The position numbers and the translations under genes were made by a program. Positions 22,601-33,582 of a stretch of 64,000 nt of DNA are shown piece by piece (position 1 is the stretch's first letter; the number at the start of each line of letters is the position of its first letter). The notes beneath the pieces were generated by a model that saw only the letters and a program-made list of their open reading frames with translations, ran no database searches and was not told the DNA's origin. The stretch is taken from assembly GCA_963576735.1 (NCBI GenBank), contig OY755171.1, positions 4,340,001-4,404,000 on the forward strand, read 5' to 3'. This stretch comes from Bedellia somnulentella (Eukaryota > Arthropoda > Insecta > Lepidoptera > Bedelliidae).

Positions 22601-22892
22601 CTTCTATAACAACCTAACAAACCCAACTTTCTAATATCTAGTATAGTCTATAGTCAAGTAGCAGGAAAAAGTGACAGTGACATGAAGCCTTTTGAAAAAG
22701 GGAACATGTGTTCGTGAACGGCTGGAAGTAGATATTTAACATCACTGACTGTCAACCTAAAAATAGTTTTGTGGCATAAGTGCAAGTTTTAAAATATATA
22801 TTTAAATACCAAGGTGTAGTGTAAAAGTGGTATTAATCAGTGATTGGCTCAATATGCCTTGGCTTCATATTTACCATATACAATATACCTTT

Positions 22893-23352
22893 CCGTAACA
22901 GTGATAGCTCAGTGGGTACGATACCGCTTATCGTGCATACGATCTGGGTTCAAATCCTGGGTAGCGCCTACACCAATTTGTCTTTTCTAAAATAATATGT
23001 GTGGTTAATTTGTAATGGTTGTTAACGATGAGGGACAACATCGTGAGGAAACCAACATGGCTAATTTATTCGTACAACTGTATTCCAACATAACGGCGAT
23101 AGGCCTGCCCCCTATCACGTGAGCACACTGTCCAAGCAAAACGTGGGAACTATTAACACCAGAAGTGCAAGCACGAGCCGTGTTTAAACTAGTTATCGCG
23201 TGGGATAAAGCAGCCATCTCTTACGCACTTACTTAGTATCGTATACTGCCATCTCATTCTAACCGTTATCGTGTCGATAAAATAGTGCTCGTGCTTGCTC
23301 TACAGGTGACAATGTCTCGTGATGTTCAGAAGTAAAAGCACATCTACCTACC
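22893..23352 (+). mobile_element. SINE-A copy split by a MITE
   Basis: A SINE-A with box A-like 'agctcagtgggtac' and box B-like 'gggttcaaatcc'. It is interrupted at 'caccag|gtgaca' by a ~140-bp insertion (about 23163-23304), after which the SINE resumes with 'aggtgacaatg' and 'ccttcgggg'. Confidence 0.8.
23163..23304. mobile_element. MITE inside SINE-A
   Basis: Ends are inverted: 'caagcacgag' at the left, 'ctcgtgcttg' at the right. About 85 bases of its core match 11960-12045. The SINE bases 'cag' appear on both sides, compatible with a short target duplication. Confidence 0.65.
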
Positions 23353-23966
23353 CCTTCGGGGCAGAGGTACACTACATACAGCTAAGCTGGTCTAGCTAAA
23401 ACAAGTGTATTCTGTACATCAGGTGACAAAGATAAACATATTATTACAAATTGATTCCCTGCCAACTATTTTTTTATTCTCCATCAAGGTTTTTGGTATT
23501 GAGTTAAGAAATAAATAAAAACATCGTAATTTACATTGCCCCAGGCTTTATAAACAATCCTGTAAATATAAAGTACTACTTGGAAATTAATTTGTTTAAA
23601 AGATTTACTCCAATCAGCTTTCAATTCGATTACAAACGGAGGCTGTGAATTTCGGGTGACCAGTGGAGAATAAAGTTTTACCCATACAGTTTTATATTAT
23701 TTTAGTTACGTTTAAAAATAATTATCGAAAGTGACTCATACATATCTGTAGTTTTTCATGGAAACTTTTTCAATGCAATTGATTTTGAGAGAAATAAAAT
23801 ACATTTCTCTTATATAAATATTTACTTATAGGGTTTGTTCATTCAACAAATTAATGATAATAATTTATAACATAAAGTTATAAATGGGTGGTGGTTATAA
23901 TGTATGTACTTGTGTTCAATTCATTGTTTTTAATAACAAATATACTGCATATATAATCATGCTGTA
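23353..23966. other. No gene recognised
   Basis: AT-rich, no supported features. Confidence 0.5.
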
Positions 23967-24205
23967 TATATAATCATGGTTGTAAACGTTGAGGAAAAAC
24001 ATCGTGAGGAAACCCACATAGCTAAGTTGTACTTAGTCATGTGACAGTGTATTCCTACCAAACGGCGATCGGCCTACCCGCTATCACGTGTGTACACTGT
24101 TCAAGCAAAACGTGGGTACTCTGAGCACCAGGTGACAATGTCAAGTGATGTTCAGTAGTAATAGGACCTCTTCCAACCCCTTCGGGGATATACGGGTGAA
24201 AGTTT
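23967..24205 (+). mobile_element. SINE-A, 5'-truncated
   Basis: Lacks the tRNA-like head and starts at 'aatcatggttgtaaacg'. It has the full body to 'ccttcggggata', with no clear tail. Confidence 0.78.
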
Positions 24206-24878
24206 AATAAGTCATAAACATTTGATGGGGCTTCCACGTAACAATATTTTTTAACTGTAGAGCAATATTTTATAAAAAGATTTTCAGTTTGATTATCCAT
24301 GTTGAAAATAAAAACATTTAAAAGGACTCCGATACAACGGACATATTAATTTGCAGTTTTTACACACAATTTTTAAAAAGCATTTCTGTGATCTGGCAAC
24401 CCTAGGTGAGTATCGCAGTAATGATCGGTTGGTCCTTCCACATTGTTGGATAGACACAAACAATTTAATTTTATTCGAGAGCAACAAACTGGAATGGGAA
24501 AGATCTGGGACGCCTGTCCGAAGCTTACAATTTATTCATTTAACTGGGAATATATAATAAGTGTATTTATTGTTTATTTTGTTCTCCGCTCCGAAGAAAG
24601 CTCGTTGGATATCTTTAAGAGTTTCCATTGTTCTGTTTTGTGAATTGTTTCAGTTATGAGTGTTTATTCAGAATGGAGGGCTCTTGCGAATTTTGGTCGA
24701 GAACTGACTGTTAGCTAGCTAGTTTATAACGAATGTCACCGACATACCTATCACTAAAACAATGTGATACCCTTAGTAGTATTTTTAAGTTTATTTTTGT
24801 TTAGGTACATAAAGGCGCAAACGTAAGTATGCAGTGCAGAGAAGAACTTTACAATAGAAATTGCGTATTTATCATAGA
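24206..24878. other. No gene recognised
   Basis: Several short overlapping open frames exist here on both strands, but none resembles a known family and base composition is as in the surroundings. Confidence 0.45.
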
Positions 24879-25753
24879 CTAGTGGATAGGCCCAGCTTCG
24901 CACGGGTAGCGTAGTTTTAGCTACGGTGAGGTATCTTTAATAACTGTGTGAAAGCGCTTTAATGAACGGTTCAGTATCTCCGAAAATAAACCCATGCGAA
25001 CAAACAATCAGAGTTACAAACTTTGCATACATCGTACGTATACTCACGGCTATCTTTTGCCCGCGCAACCATTACTAAAAAATAATCCAGCATGATTCAG
25101 TATTTACGTGCGACAACAGGACGCGATGGCTTATTTCATGTATAAGTTTGGTGTTTCTATACCGATTTCTATTGTTCTTTTTTTAATGAATAGGTAATAA
25201 TGTAAACTTTTTTAAATGAGAGATGAATTAGAGAACTATAAACGTAAGAGTAATCAAATATAATCAGGATGTTCCGAACTGCTAAGCTATCAGGAGTTAC
25301 ACGTATTATTGTGAGACAACCATAAAAGATAGACATATGCTGTTCAGGGATATTTCTTAGACAATTCTATGTAGAATATTTCCGTGATACATGATTTCTA
25401 TGTAACTGCAACCATTAAGGCTGCACACGCGACGGAAGCTTAAAAAATTTAGTAACTTCCCCCGTTTTCCCAAAATTTCCCAAAATTCCCCTTCATTACT
25501 CTGCTGAAAAGAACACTATAACCTACCCAGGAGTATGAAGAATAATCCTACCAAGTTTCGTTAAATTCCGTAGAGTAGTTTTTGTTTCCATAAGGAACAT
25601 ACAAACCGACAGACAGACAGATAGATAGGCAAAAATTTTACTGATTGCATTTTTAGCATCAGTATCAATCACTAATCACCCCCTGATAGTTATTTTGAAA
25701 ATATATTTCATGTACAGAATTGACCTCTCTACAGATTTATTATAAGTATAGAT
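24879..25753 (+). mobile_element. Helentron-associated nonautonomous element (HINE-like)
   Basis: Starts 'ctagtggataggcccagc' and ends 'ttataagtatagat'. It matches 56076-57050 along its length, including an internal 'gacagacagacag' microsatellite (about 25608-25625). An internal microsatellite and absence of coding sequence are typical of this class. Its ends differ from those of the 1391-9312 Helentron, so a different partner is likely. Confidence 0.7.
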
Positions 25754-25987
25754 TTAGTATGCTATACTTAGTATATGGTATTTATGGATAAATTAAGTCA
25801 TTAATTGCAAATGACACATCTTTATTGTATGACTGAGGTATACTTTATTGAAATACTTGTCTTACAGTATGTGTTAGAGAGAGTGTGAGAGATAGTAAAT
25901 CTATGTGTAACGTAAGGGTGAACGCGTGAGTGGGTGAGCAGTAAAGTAGTAAATTGGATACGATTTCTGTTGTACTTCCTAAAGCAA
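25754..25987. other. Spacer
   Basis: AT-rich with 'gtgtgagaga'-type runs; nothing recognised. Confidence 0.4.
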
Positions 25988-26265
25988 CAGTGATAGCTAA
26001 GTGTACGACGAAGTGTAGTGTAAGTGTAGACGAGGGTTCAAATTCCGGGTCAGGATAACACCAAATTGTCTTTTCTAAATACAAATGTGTGGTTAATTTA
26101 TCATGGTTGTTAACGGTGAGGGAAAACATCGTGAGGGCAACCGCATGGCTAAGTTGTACTTTGTCATGTGACAGTGTATTCGTACAAAATTGCCTGCCCC
26201 TTATCACGTGCGTACACTGACCAAGCAAAACGTGGGTACTCTGAACATCAGGTGACAATGTCACG
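25988..26265 (+). mobile_element. SINE-A, diverged, fused to SINE-B
   Basis: Diverged SINE-A with a damaged box A region and box B-like 'gggttcaaattcc'. It runs to 'gtgacaatgtcacgtg' and passes with no gap into a SINE-B at 'tcgctttttaaagtgg'. Confidence 0.7.
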
Positions 26266-26428
26266 TGTCGCTTTTTAAAGTGGTTTTTGGACGATGCGGT
26301 TGGAGACACATCACCAACGATACTTTATTTCTACCATCTTGTCCCCTATCAACTTCCAAACGTGGTTCTGAAGCTCTGGCTACCCCTTTTTGGTAATTAT
26401 AGCCGTGAGTATATGTATGTATGTATGC
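26266..26428 (+). mobile_element. SINE-B, 5'-truncated
   Basis: From 'ctttttaaagtggtttttgg' to 'agccgtgagtatatgtatgtatg'; follows SINE-A without spacer. Confidence 0.78.
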
Positions 26429-26992
26429 ACTCCTGACTCTGGTAGATGGATTCTCGTACTTTACTCAAATTTAGAACATAATTGGGTAACACAACATAAA
26501 GGTTCATTTATCATCTATCTGCTTTGAAGTTAGTCTATATACTTTTACTCAACATAAAGTAGAAGTAGATATTTAGGATCTCATGGTTTTAGTTGTTATA
26601 TATATGTCTTAGATTCCCAAGATATTATTGTATGTGTTGTCCCAGTTGCGATGGAAGTGACAGGAGCTTTTGATTTGCTTAGTTTGGATTCTCGATCTTC
26701 ATACAAATAATTCAAATTACAATTGAGAGAGGCAGTACAGGACGCACTATTGGCTCTTATGAACCAGGCACAATACGTTTTGGTCTTTTTGAAAGTACCA
26801 GATGACTTTTAAGTTATTGACGAAGCATTTCTGTGATCATCAACCATTTTTGATTTAAAAGTGTTTTCGTCACCCAAATTCTAAATGTGCCTAAGGAAGG
26901 AGAAGAGGGAATTTATAGCTGTGAGTGTAGATAACGGTTTAGGATAAATAAAATCAAGTCAATAAGCAAGACAATTTCTAATCGTGTACCAC
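26429..26992. other. No gene recognised
   Basis: AT-rich; no supported features. Confidence 0.5.
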
Positions 26993-27483
26993 TCGTACAT
27001 TCACTCCTCACAGCCCATATACGTCCACACCAAGGGGCTTGACCATACCCTATATAGGGCGATTTGGCCATAGTCCACCACGCTGGCCAATTGCGGGTTG
27101 GCAGACTATCGACTACTACCGTAATAGTAGCCGGAACCGACGCGACGGCTTAATGCGTAAATAATAATAATTCATAAAAATAATAAATAAAATTAATTAA
27201 ATCGTTTTGTTCATGAAAACCTCATGTGGGGATTATTACTAATAAATAAAGGAAAGAAAAACTTCGACACAGGCGGGAATCGAACCCGCGACCTCGGGTA
27301 TACGCCCCGAAGCTCTGACCCGACCCGAGGTCGCGGGTTCGATTCCCGCCTGTGTCGAAGTTTTTCTTTCCTTTATTTATTCTTTATTTATTAGGCTTAA
27401 TGCGCCCTCCAAAGTACGGAATCATCTTAATTTTCGGATAATCAGGTGATTTAAGCCTGCAATATCCTTCCAAACTGCCTTCT
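26993..27483 (+). repeat. Dispersed repeat E, split by SINE-C
   Basis: A GC-richer repeat: 'cccatatacgtcc', 'ccctatatagggcgattt', 'gccaattgcgggttggcag', then after the insertion 'gccctccaaag' and 'ttttcggataatcagg'. Other copies are at 37716-37922 and, inverted, at 63325-63482. I remember similar sequence from many lepidopteran genomes but cannot assign a class. Confidence 0.65.
27158..27393. mobile_element. SINE-C, palindromic (snap-back) copy
   Basis: The left part is SINE-C in minus orientation. After a short centre ('aagctctgacccgaccc') the tRNA-like head and body return in plus orientation. An 11-bp duplication 'ggcttaatgcg' flanks the whole (27147-27157 and 27394-27404), so it was inserted as one unit into repeat E. 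Confidence 0.82.
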
Positions 27484-28061
27484 GCAGGTCTCATTTACCG
27501 AGAATGATTTTGTATGAAAAAAAATTGTAAATGGCAATATTTTTTAAGCAACAAAGCAATTAAGGATTGTTTCTTTTCTTTCTTACAAAGTTTCATGGCA
27601 GATAGGATATTTTGGTCAAGTATATTGATGCAGATAATGGGCTTAAAAGACATTAACGAAAGTAAGTTAATTTCAATATTTTCCTATTTCCTTCAAAAAT
27701 GGTCAGATTTTATTAATTTTGTGCCTCTAGGCAGACCCTTTTTTCTTTACAGCCGGGAAAACTTGAATTTTCTATCTTATGAGTAGTGCTTGTGTGGTCT
27801 GAACCTTAAACAAATATTGAGTGAATAGTTCAGTTAAGTTCTATGTAAATTATGCTAAAGTTTACATCAAAGTGCTACTGTGTGTATAAATTAGAATACT
27901 CTGATAAATTGAAATTAACCAATTGCTTTTGGCTTCTTTAGTTAATAGAATTAGAGACGTTTAGAAACTCAATTAAACCTTGGTAAAACCTACATTCGTA
28001 GGTTTTTTAGATTTAAGCTTTTTATATAGAATGTCGACATTATAGACGAGACGTACGTGGC
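27484..28061. other. No gene recognised
   Basis: A 90-codon open frame at 27514-27786 has biased, AT-driven composition and no family resemblance. I do not support it as a gene. Confidence 0.4.
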
Positions 28062-28350
28062 CGAGTATCTCAGTCCGGAGGTTGCAGGTTTGATCCTAGC
28101 TGATAACTTGCCGTAGTGTCGGCTTAGAATCTCACTACTCCTTTCTACCTACGGGTGTCGTATGAGGCGACTAAGGGTATGGGGCTTTTTTAAGTGGTTT
28201 TTGGGCGATGTGGCTAGAGAATCATAAGCAAAGATACTTTATTTCGACCATATTGTCCCCTATTAACTTCCAAATGTGGCCGAGAAGTTATTAGCTCTGA
28301 AGCTCTGGCTACCCCATTTTGGGATTTATGGCCGTGAGTACGAGGGGCAT
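28062..28350 (+). mobile_element. SINE-B with tRNA-like head (longest copy)
   Basis: Before the usual start ('gtagtgtcggctta', about 28114) lies 'gtggccgagtatctcag' followed by 'ggtttgatcctag', which look like box A and box B of a tRNA-derived RNA polymerase III promoter. Other copies in the window lack this head. The rest is standard SINE-B to 'ggccgtgagtac'. Confidence 0.65.
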
Positions 28351-28902
28351 GCCAATAGAAGTTAGATACTCTTTTCTCATTTAATTGACACTGGCAAGCT
28401 ATACACCATCTTATAGGCTGGTTTTTTTATTGACATATTTGAATATAGAACACACTTCTTTTGTTTATTTTTTTATTTGAATGAGCATCATTTTTCTGAG
28501 AATCTGGCGGGAATTCACTTGCAACAATGGAGCTTAGTCGACGTGATTTTCGCGCTATGATTTATTATGACTTTAAAAAAGGTTTAAAGCCTCAAGAATG
28601 TTTTGAACTTTTAGCTTCTACTATTGGTGAGTCTGCTTGTTCCCGAGCAAAAGTATTCAATTGGTTTGCTGAATTTAAAGAGGACGGGGATGTCTCGAAG
28701 ATGATGCGAAGACAGGACGGCCGCCAACCGCGGTCACACAAGAAAACGTTCGTGCAGGCGAAAACCGACGAATTACATATGTAGAGCTCGAGCGAGAACT
28801 AGGAATTGGATCAGCAGCAATGCAAAGCATAATTCACGACCACCTTTCTCTCCGTAAAGGCAGTGTCCTGCGAATTTTGGGAACCTAGCTGAGGTACTTC
28901 AG
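28347..28902 (+). mobile_element. Mariner element relic
   Basis: A probable left end 'cgaggggcatgccaatag' (28350 on) and a 5' untranslated stretch precede a transposase start at 28527. A long-inverted-repeat element interrupts it at 28903. Beyond that, 'tttgcattgtttggtgataaataaatg' (about 29361-29389) could be mariner 3' sequence, but no right inverted repeat is seen. Confidence 0.65.
28527..28902 (+). pseudogene. Mariner transposase, N-terminal relic
   Basis: Begins 'MELSRRDFRAMIYYDFKKG' with the helix-turn-helix region including 'AKVFNWFAEFK', the usual start of mariner transposases. An open frame runs to 28784. After a frameshift the sequence still recalls the next part of the family ('ELERELGIGSAAMQSI' at about 28775-28840). 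The catalytic DDD domain is absent. The protein is cut off by the element at 28903. Confidence 0.78.
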
Positions 28903-29329
28903 GGCTTATTCCGTTTATCCACCCTAAAAAATCCTCCCTAAGGCGGATATTCGGAAACGCGTGTCCGTCTATCCACCCTGAACGGGGTGGATATCCGGAA
29001 TGCATATAATATAGTTCTTCCGATTTTCTACCCTGCCTACGTACAGTCATTTACAGAAAAAAGACCCTAAGTTTGTAAGATATTTTTATTCAAACTGTAA
29101 GTAAGAAAGTAGGTATGTTTATCTTAAGTATTTTAATGTTCACGATGTTCCTTGGACCCATTTTGTGTTGTGTATGTTTCTGTAAATTACTGTACTTGGG
29201 GTGAAAAATCGGAAGAACCATATTATATGCATTCCGAATATCCACCCCGTTCAGGGTGGATAGAAGGACACGCGTTTCCGAATATCCGCCTTAGGGGGGA
29301 TTTTTTAGGGTGGATAAACGGAATAAGCC
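28903..29329. mobile_element. Long-inverted-repeat element, 427 bp, copy 1
   Basis: Ends 'ggcttattccg' and 'cggaataagcc', with long diverged inverted arms (about 28903-29060 against 29165-29329) that themselves contain 'ccaccctgaacggggtgg' palindromes. An 8-bp target duplication 'tacttcag' flanks it (28895-28902 and 29330-29337). The second copy is at 61385-61978. The superfamily is unassigned; 8 bp fits hAT, P or Merlin. Confidence 0.85.
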
Positions 29330-29337
29330 TACTTCAG

Positions 29338-30363
29338 CTTTTTGTTGGCATCTGTATTTAATTTGCATTGTTTGGTGATAAATAAATGACTTTTATCTTT
29401 AAATACTTTCTTAAAATTATTTCTTTAAAATAAATTAAATTAGTATATCAGAATGAAAAACAATAAAAAAGTCTTTCCGGGTCTGGTCCAAAACGATCGT
29501 TAGAGACTTTTACTTGGATTTATTTTAGGTGTATGATGCCAATTTTTTGTATATTCATGTATAGATATATAATATCTTTACTCACGGCTATAAATAGCAA
29601 AAAGGAGTAGATTAGAAATTACGTATACACTTTTGGATATAAGATTTAATTGCAATAAAGATTGTAAAATAAAGGATGATTGATCACGAATTTTCAACCG
29701 AATCACTCAAAATCCCCAACTTAGGGTTAAGTTTATGATAATGATGCCTGATTATAATTTGACCTATGCTTTGTCAAGACTTAATCCCAATTGTATAGCT
29801 GAGACGATTGTTTATTCTATTGTAAATGTTATTACAGAGATAATTACTTAGTGTTAACTTGCCACATTGCTTAAGAAAAGGAAATATAGATGGTAGTAAA
29901 TTTGCCAGGGTCGTAGAAAGTGACGATCATATAAGTCTCTACCTGCCACAATGGGACCTAATGGCATGGGTATATGTATGTTTGTATGTCTTTCTTGGTA
30001 TCAAAAAAAAGTACACCTTGTTCGACTATTACCGAAAGTGAAAACAAATACTTGAATATTTTGATCTGCTTCTCCACTTTTAACAAAAATATTTAACGAA
30101 GCTTTATTTCACTCTCCAGCTTTTATTCACGTTGTGGTAATTTAAAAAGCTCTTATCGTAATACAACTCCGTAAAAGAAGCCTTTTTACCGCTCCCTGGT
30201 CTAATTTCGTCAATGTCAAACGAAAATATAGACGCAGAGTAAATTGAAAACATTAGAATTAATACATCTTACCAACGAGCTCTGAAAGCTCTTTAGTATT
30301 CAACAAGTGAAAAAAACTCATGCACGCTCAGTTGGAATATTACTCTTCAACTAAATTATTTAT
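29338..30363. other. Mostly unrecognised, with old SINE-B and LINE pieces
   Basis: 29578-29735 resembles a decayed minus-strand SINE-B ('ctcacggctataaat', 'gtaaaataaaggatg'). 29875-29985 resembles a decayed plus-strand RTE-like 3' end ('gtagtaaatttgccagg', 'gggtatatgtatg'). The rest is AT-rich. Confidence 0.5.
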
Positions 30364-30900
30364 TTGGATGCCCCGACAACGACAGGAATGAAAAAGGCTC
30401 AAGTCCCCAGTCTCGTATTGTCTGTTTCCGTTCGGAGTATGTTTAGACGGACAGATGAACCATTATACATCATGTTATTGTATGAGACATCTGTAAGACG
30501 GATGGTGCGGTCACCGCATGAATATTTCAGGAGACGCATTAGGACGCGGAAAATAAATATCGCTGGAGTTTGTGGGCCGCATTTGTATATAAATCGTGAT
30601 GTGGGCACGCGTGTCTTGCTTACCGAATGGACGGCAAGGCTTCCCAGTTATTTATCAGTGGTCGCAGCAGCATACTTCACAGGAGTCAACCGTACTTTTA
30701 CAAATTTTATTCCAATCTCTCGAGCGTCCCGACCTAGCGTGATCAGCGCCCATTAATTGAGTAGCGAAGTACCGGTTATAATGTATTCGGGCTCAAGATG
30801 AAAATGTGCCGTGTTTCGCGAAGATTTTATTTAGCTGGGAAAGTAGTAATTTCTTTTTTGCCGGGTGAGGCGCGAGCCAAGTTAATTGCAGCGGTGAAGG
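30364..30900. other. Less AT-rich, apparently single-copy island
   Basis: Base composition is clearly less AT-rich than the surroundings and the sequence matches no repeat family here. A 130-codon plus-strand frame (30364-30756, not starting with ATG at its first codon) lacks recognisable motifs. It could be a conserved non-coding element, an untranslated exon or an unknown gene fragment. Confidence 0.35.
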
Positions 30901-31383
30901 CTGTTGTTAGAATAGCTCATGTAAGAATTTCAACATAGAGGTTTTCGTATTTCAACTGCTTTCACGGTTTAAATTCCTTTCTGGGAAATAAGTGTTTAAC
31001 GTTAAATTAAAACACTTCGCGAAACCTGATTTAACAAGAACTATGTTTCTGAGAATAGTTTAAGCTATTCGATATACCTAATGGTTGTTGGATTCAAAAT
31101 CAAATAATTAATTACTGGTTATTATTGAAAGTTATGAATTTCATAACGAAATTCTGAGACATTTTACATGTATATTCTTTATTATTCTATACTTACAATA
31201 TTACAAACTCATTTATTATTTTAAAAGTGACCAAATAAGCGTAAAAACTTGGCACAAACAAACTGGCCACAGTCGCACGTTGCAGTGGCATGTAGTTCAT
31301 ATGCTTTTTCGTACAAATTGTAGGCACTACTTTACTGTCGGTTTATGGTAACAAAGTACAACAAAGTCTTAAATCTGGTACAT
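30901..31383. other. No gene recognised
   Basis: AT-rich; no supported features. Confidence 0.5.
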
Positions 31384-31517
31384 ACATACATATACTCACG
31401 GCTATAAATCCCAAGAAGGGGTAGCCAGAGCTAAGGAATTGAAAATTCCTAAGCCACTTTTGGAAAGTTGAGTGGGGAAAAGATGGTGAGATAAAGGTTG
31501 TTGGTGATGGGTTGAAA
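31384..31517 (-). mobile_element. SINE-B, 3' half
   Basis: Minus orientation: 'catatactcacggctataaatccc', 'gccagagct', 'gttggtgatgggtt'; stops abruptly at an A run. Confidence 0.78.
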
Positions 31518-31639
31518 AAAAAATAAAAATTTGACGTTCTAGCTAATTGGTAGATTTATCAACAGAATGTATTTCTCGAATCATGAACCAAGATATATCA
31601 GTTCCACCTAAAATTATTGGGATTTATAATCAAGTAGGA

Positions 31640-31760
31640 AAATAAATAGCAACTTTGGGCGATTTGAACCTCTATCTTACTATCAATATCCAAAATTGAC
31701 TAGAAAGTTTTTAATTCTTAAGCTCTGGGTACCATATTTTAGAATTTAAAGTGTTTAATT
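31640..31760 (+). mobile_element. Decayed SINE-B piece
   Basis: 'ctttgggcgatttg' through 'aagctctgggtacc' follows the SINE-B order with many changes. Confidence 0.45.
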
Positions 31761-31855
31761 CTTTGTTCTTTGTATTTATTACTGTATTTATGTTTATCAT
31801 CAGATTTCATCAAATCCTTCATTATACCTACCATAGATAGATACATGATAATAAA

Positions 31856-32118
31856 TTGTTAAAAGATATTTATAGATCTAAAGTGGGTGGATATGTTACC
31901 AGAGGACGACCTCGGATGACACATTTGGATCCAAAAGAGATTGTGCTCAAAAAGGAGGTGGGAGGAGGAAGAGGAGCAAAAAATAAAAGAGCATGTATGC
32001 AAATATTGATGGATGTAAAAGAAGCTAGAGAGGTTTACTAGGATCGTACAAAATGGCGATCAATAGTCTTCTGCCTACCCTATTAGGAAATATTGGCGCG
32101 AGTTTATGTATGTATGTA
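31856..32118 (+). mobile_element. RTE-like LINE 3' fragment
   Basis: Encodes a decayed 'RGRPRMTHLDPKEIVLKK' and 'KRACMQILMDVKEAREV', then the 'gcgatcaatagtct' region and a 'tatgtatgtatg' tail. Ends in the same place as other copies. Confidence 0.8.
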
Positions 32119-33582
32119 TACCGTAGATTGGCTCCTAAAATAAACGACGCAATTCAATATAACCCACATCCATCAGTTCAAAACTTCAACTTACATTAAA
32201 TTTCACAGTACCTGAACTAGTAATGAATTCCAATTAAACAGTTATCACAACACAATCTATCAAAACTAAAACTAATCTAAAAGCAATAATGAAACACCTA
32301 TAAATACACCCTTATCAATTTATACTTAATAGCTTTTGGCGAACATACGCAGTTGTTCCATATATTAAGACCCAATATATCTTGGTAACCGATATTATCT
32401 CATAGAGTAGGTAAACAGTTGTGATATTGTATATAGTTATGTTGTTTATCCTTATATATATTACTGATGGTGTTATAACTGTACGACGGTAAGAGGTGCC
32501 TTGGTTGTAGACCCATCATTTCACGCAGTATAAACTTGTGAACATCAGGTTTCATTTTGTCATCTGGTGTCTAGCTTACGCTGGTTTCCTTTAGACTGTG
32601 CCTACATAGGGGGTTTTCCGACAAAATTTTGCTAAGTGAATGAAGCTTGTAGGATTTTGTCAGGATATACCCAATGATATAAAAAATGTTGACGATTATA
32701 ACTTTACAATAATATCTTATAAGTAAATTTGACTACAAAACCAAGGTTATTTTTTTGACTAGAGAGCAATAGAGTGCCTCGAAAGCTCTATAACTAGTCT
32801 TCAATTAAACGCTGTTTGCTATGTCCCTACAGGATGTCACCTGTACTTATAATAATTGTAATTTCTAAGCAACTTTTGACATGCAAAAAAATAAATTAAA
32901 ATTGGATCGCACATAGTGATGATCGAAAGTCTCCACCTACCCCTACGTGAACTATCGACGTGAATATATTTACGTTAGCAAGTATTTTCCCATACTACTT
33001 TCCATGATCCATTTTACTGATGTAATTCCCACATTACAAGGGATATTTTAGGAGGGAACCTACATTTATAGAGTAAATAACTTAGCTACATATCCATTAC
33101 AGCTAAACTAAGAGGTGTTTCAAATAAATTTCGCCGAGGAAAGCCGTAAGGGACGCGGCGATAACATTTCGGACGCGTTAGTACAAATATCTAAGTAGAA
33201 TGGTTTTGTTACGATTATCTGCGCCCATCGTCTTTTACGGACAATAGGACGAGGATATCTGGCCTGAATTATTGTGGGACAGGAAATACAGTTACGAATA
33301 GCACAGTATTTAAATACTCTGACAGAATAAATATAATTATATATATTCATGACTTTTAAATACAAAAAAGGGCAGATAGACCGTCATGATTAAAATTTCT
33401 TTACCCATTTTTGTAAAATTAACGGGGAAAAGATGGTAAAAAAGGTTGTTAATGTAAATAAATAATTTAATATAATATTTACTTAGCTGCAAAATAATTA
33501 CATTTTCTCATTTAGAATCCCCGATGCACTTGGACACATAGTAAGACACCCTCAGAAGAAATGGGTAAGTGCTATCCCACCA
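32119..33582. other. Mostly unrecognised, with a SINE-A scrap
   Basis: 32530-32615 resembles a decayed minus-strand SINE-A ('gtgaacatcagg', 'catctggtgt'). 32900-32970 resembles a decayed RTE-like end. The rest is AT-rich without frames of note. Confidence 0.4.

Noticed and set aside
25845..26309. 154-codon minus-strand frame
   Set aside because: Antisense of a decayed SINE-A and flanking low-complexity sequence.
27514..27786. 90-codon plus-strand frame
   Set aside because: AT-driven composition, no motifs, no splice or start context that would support a gene.
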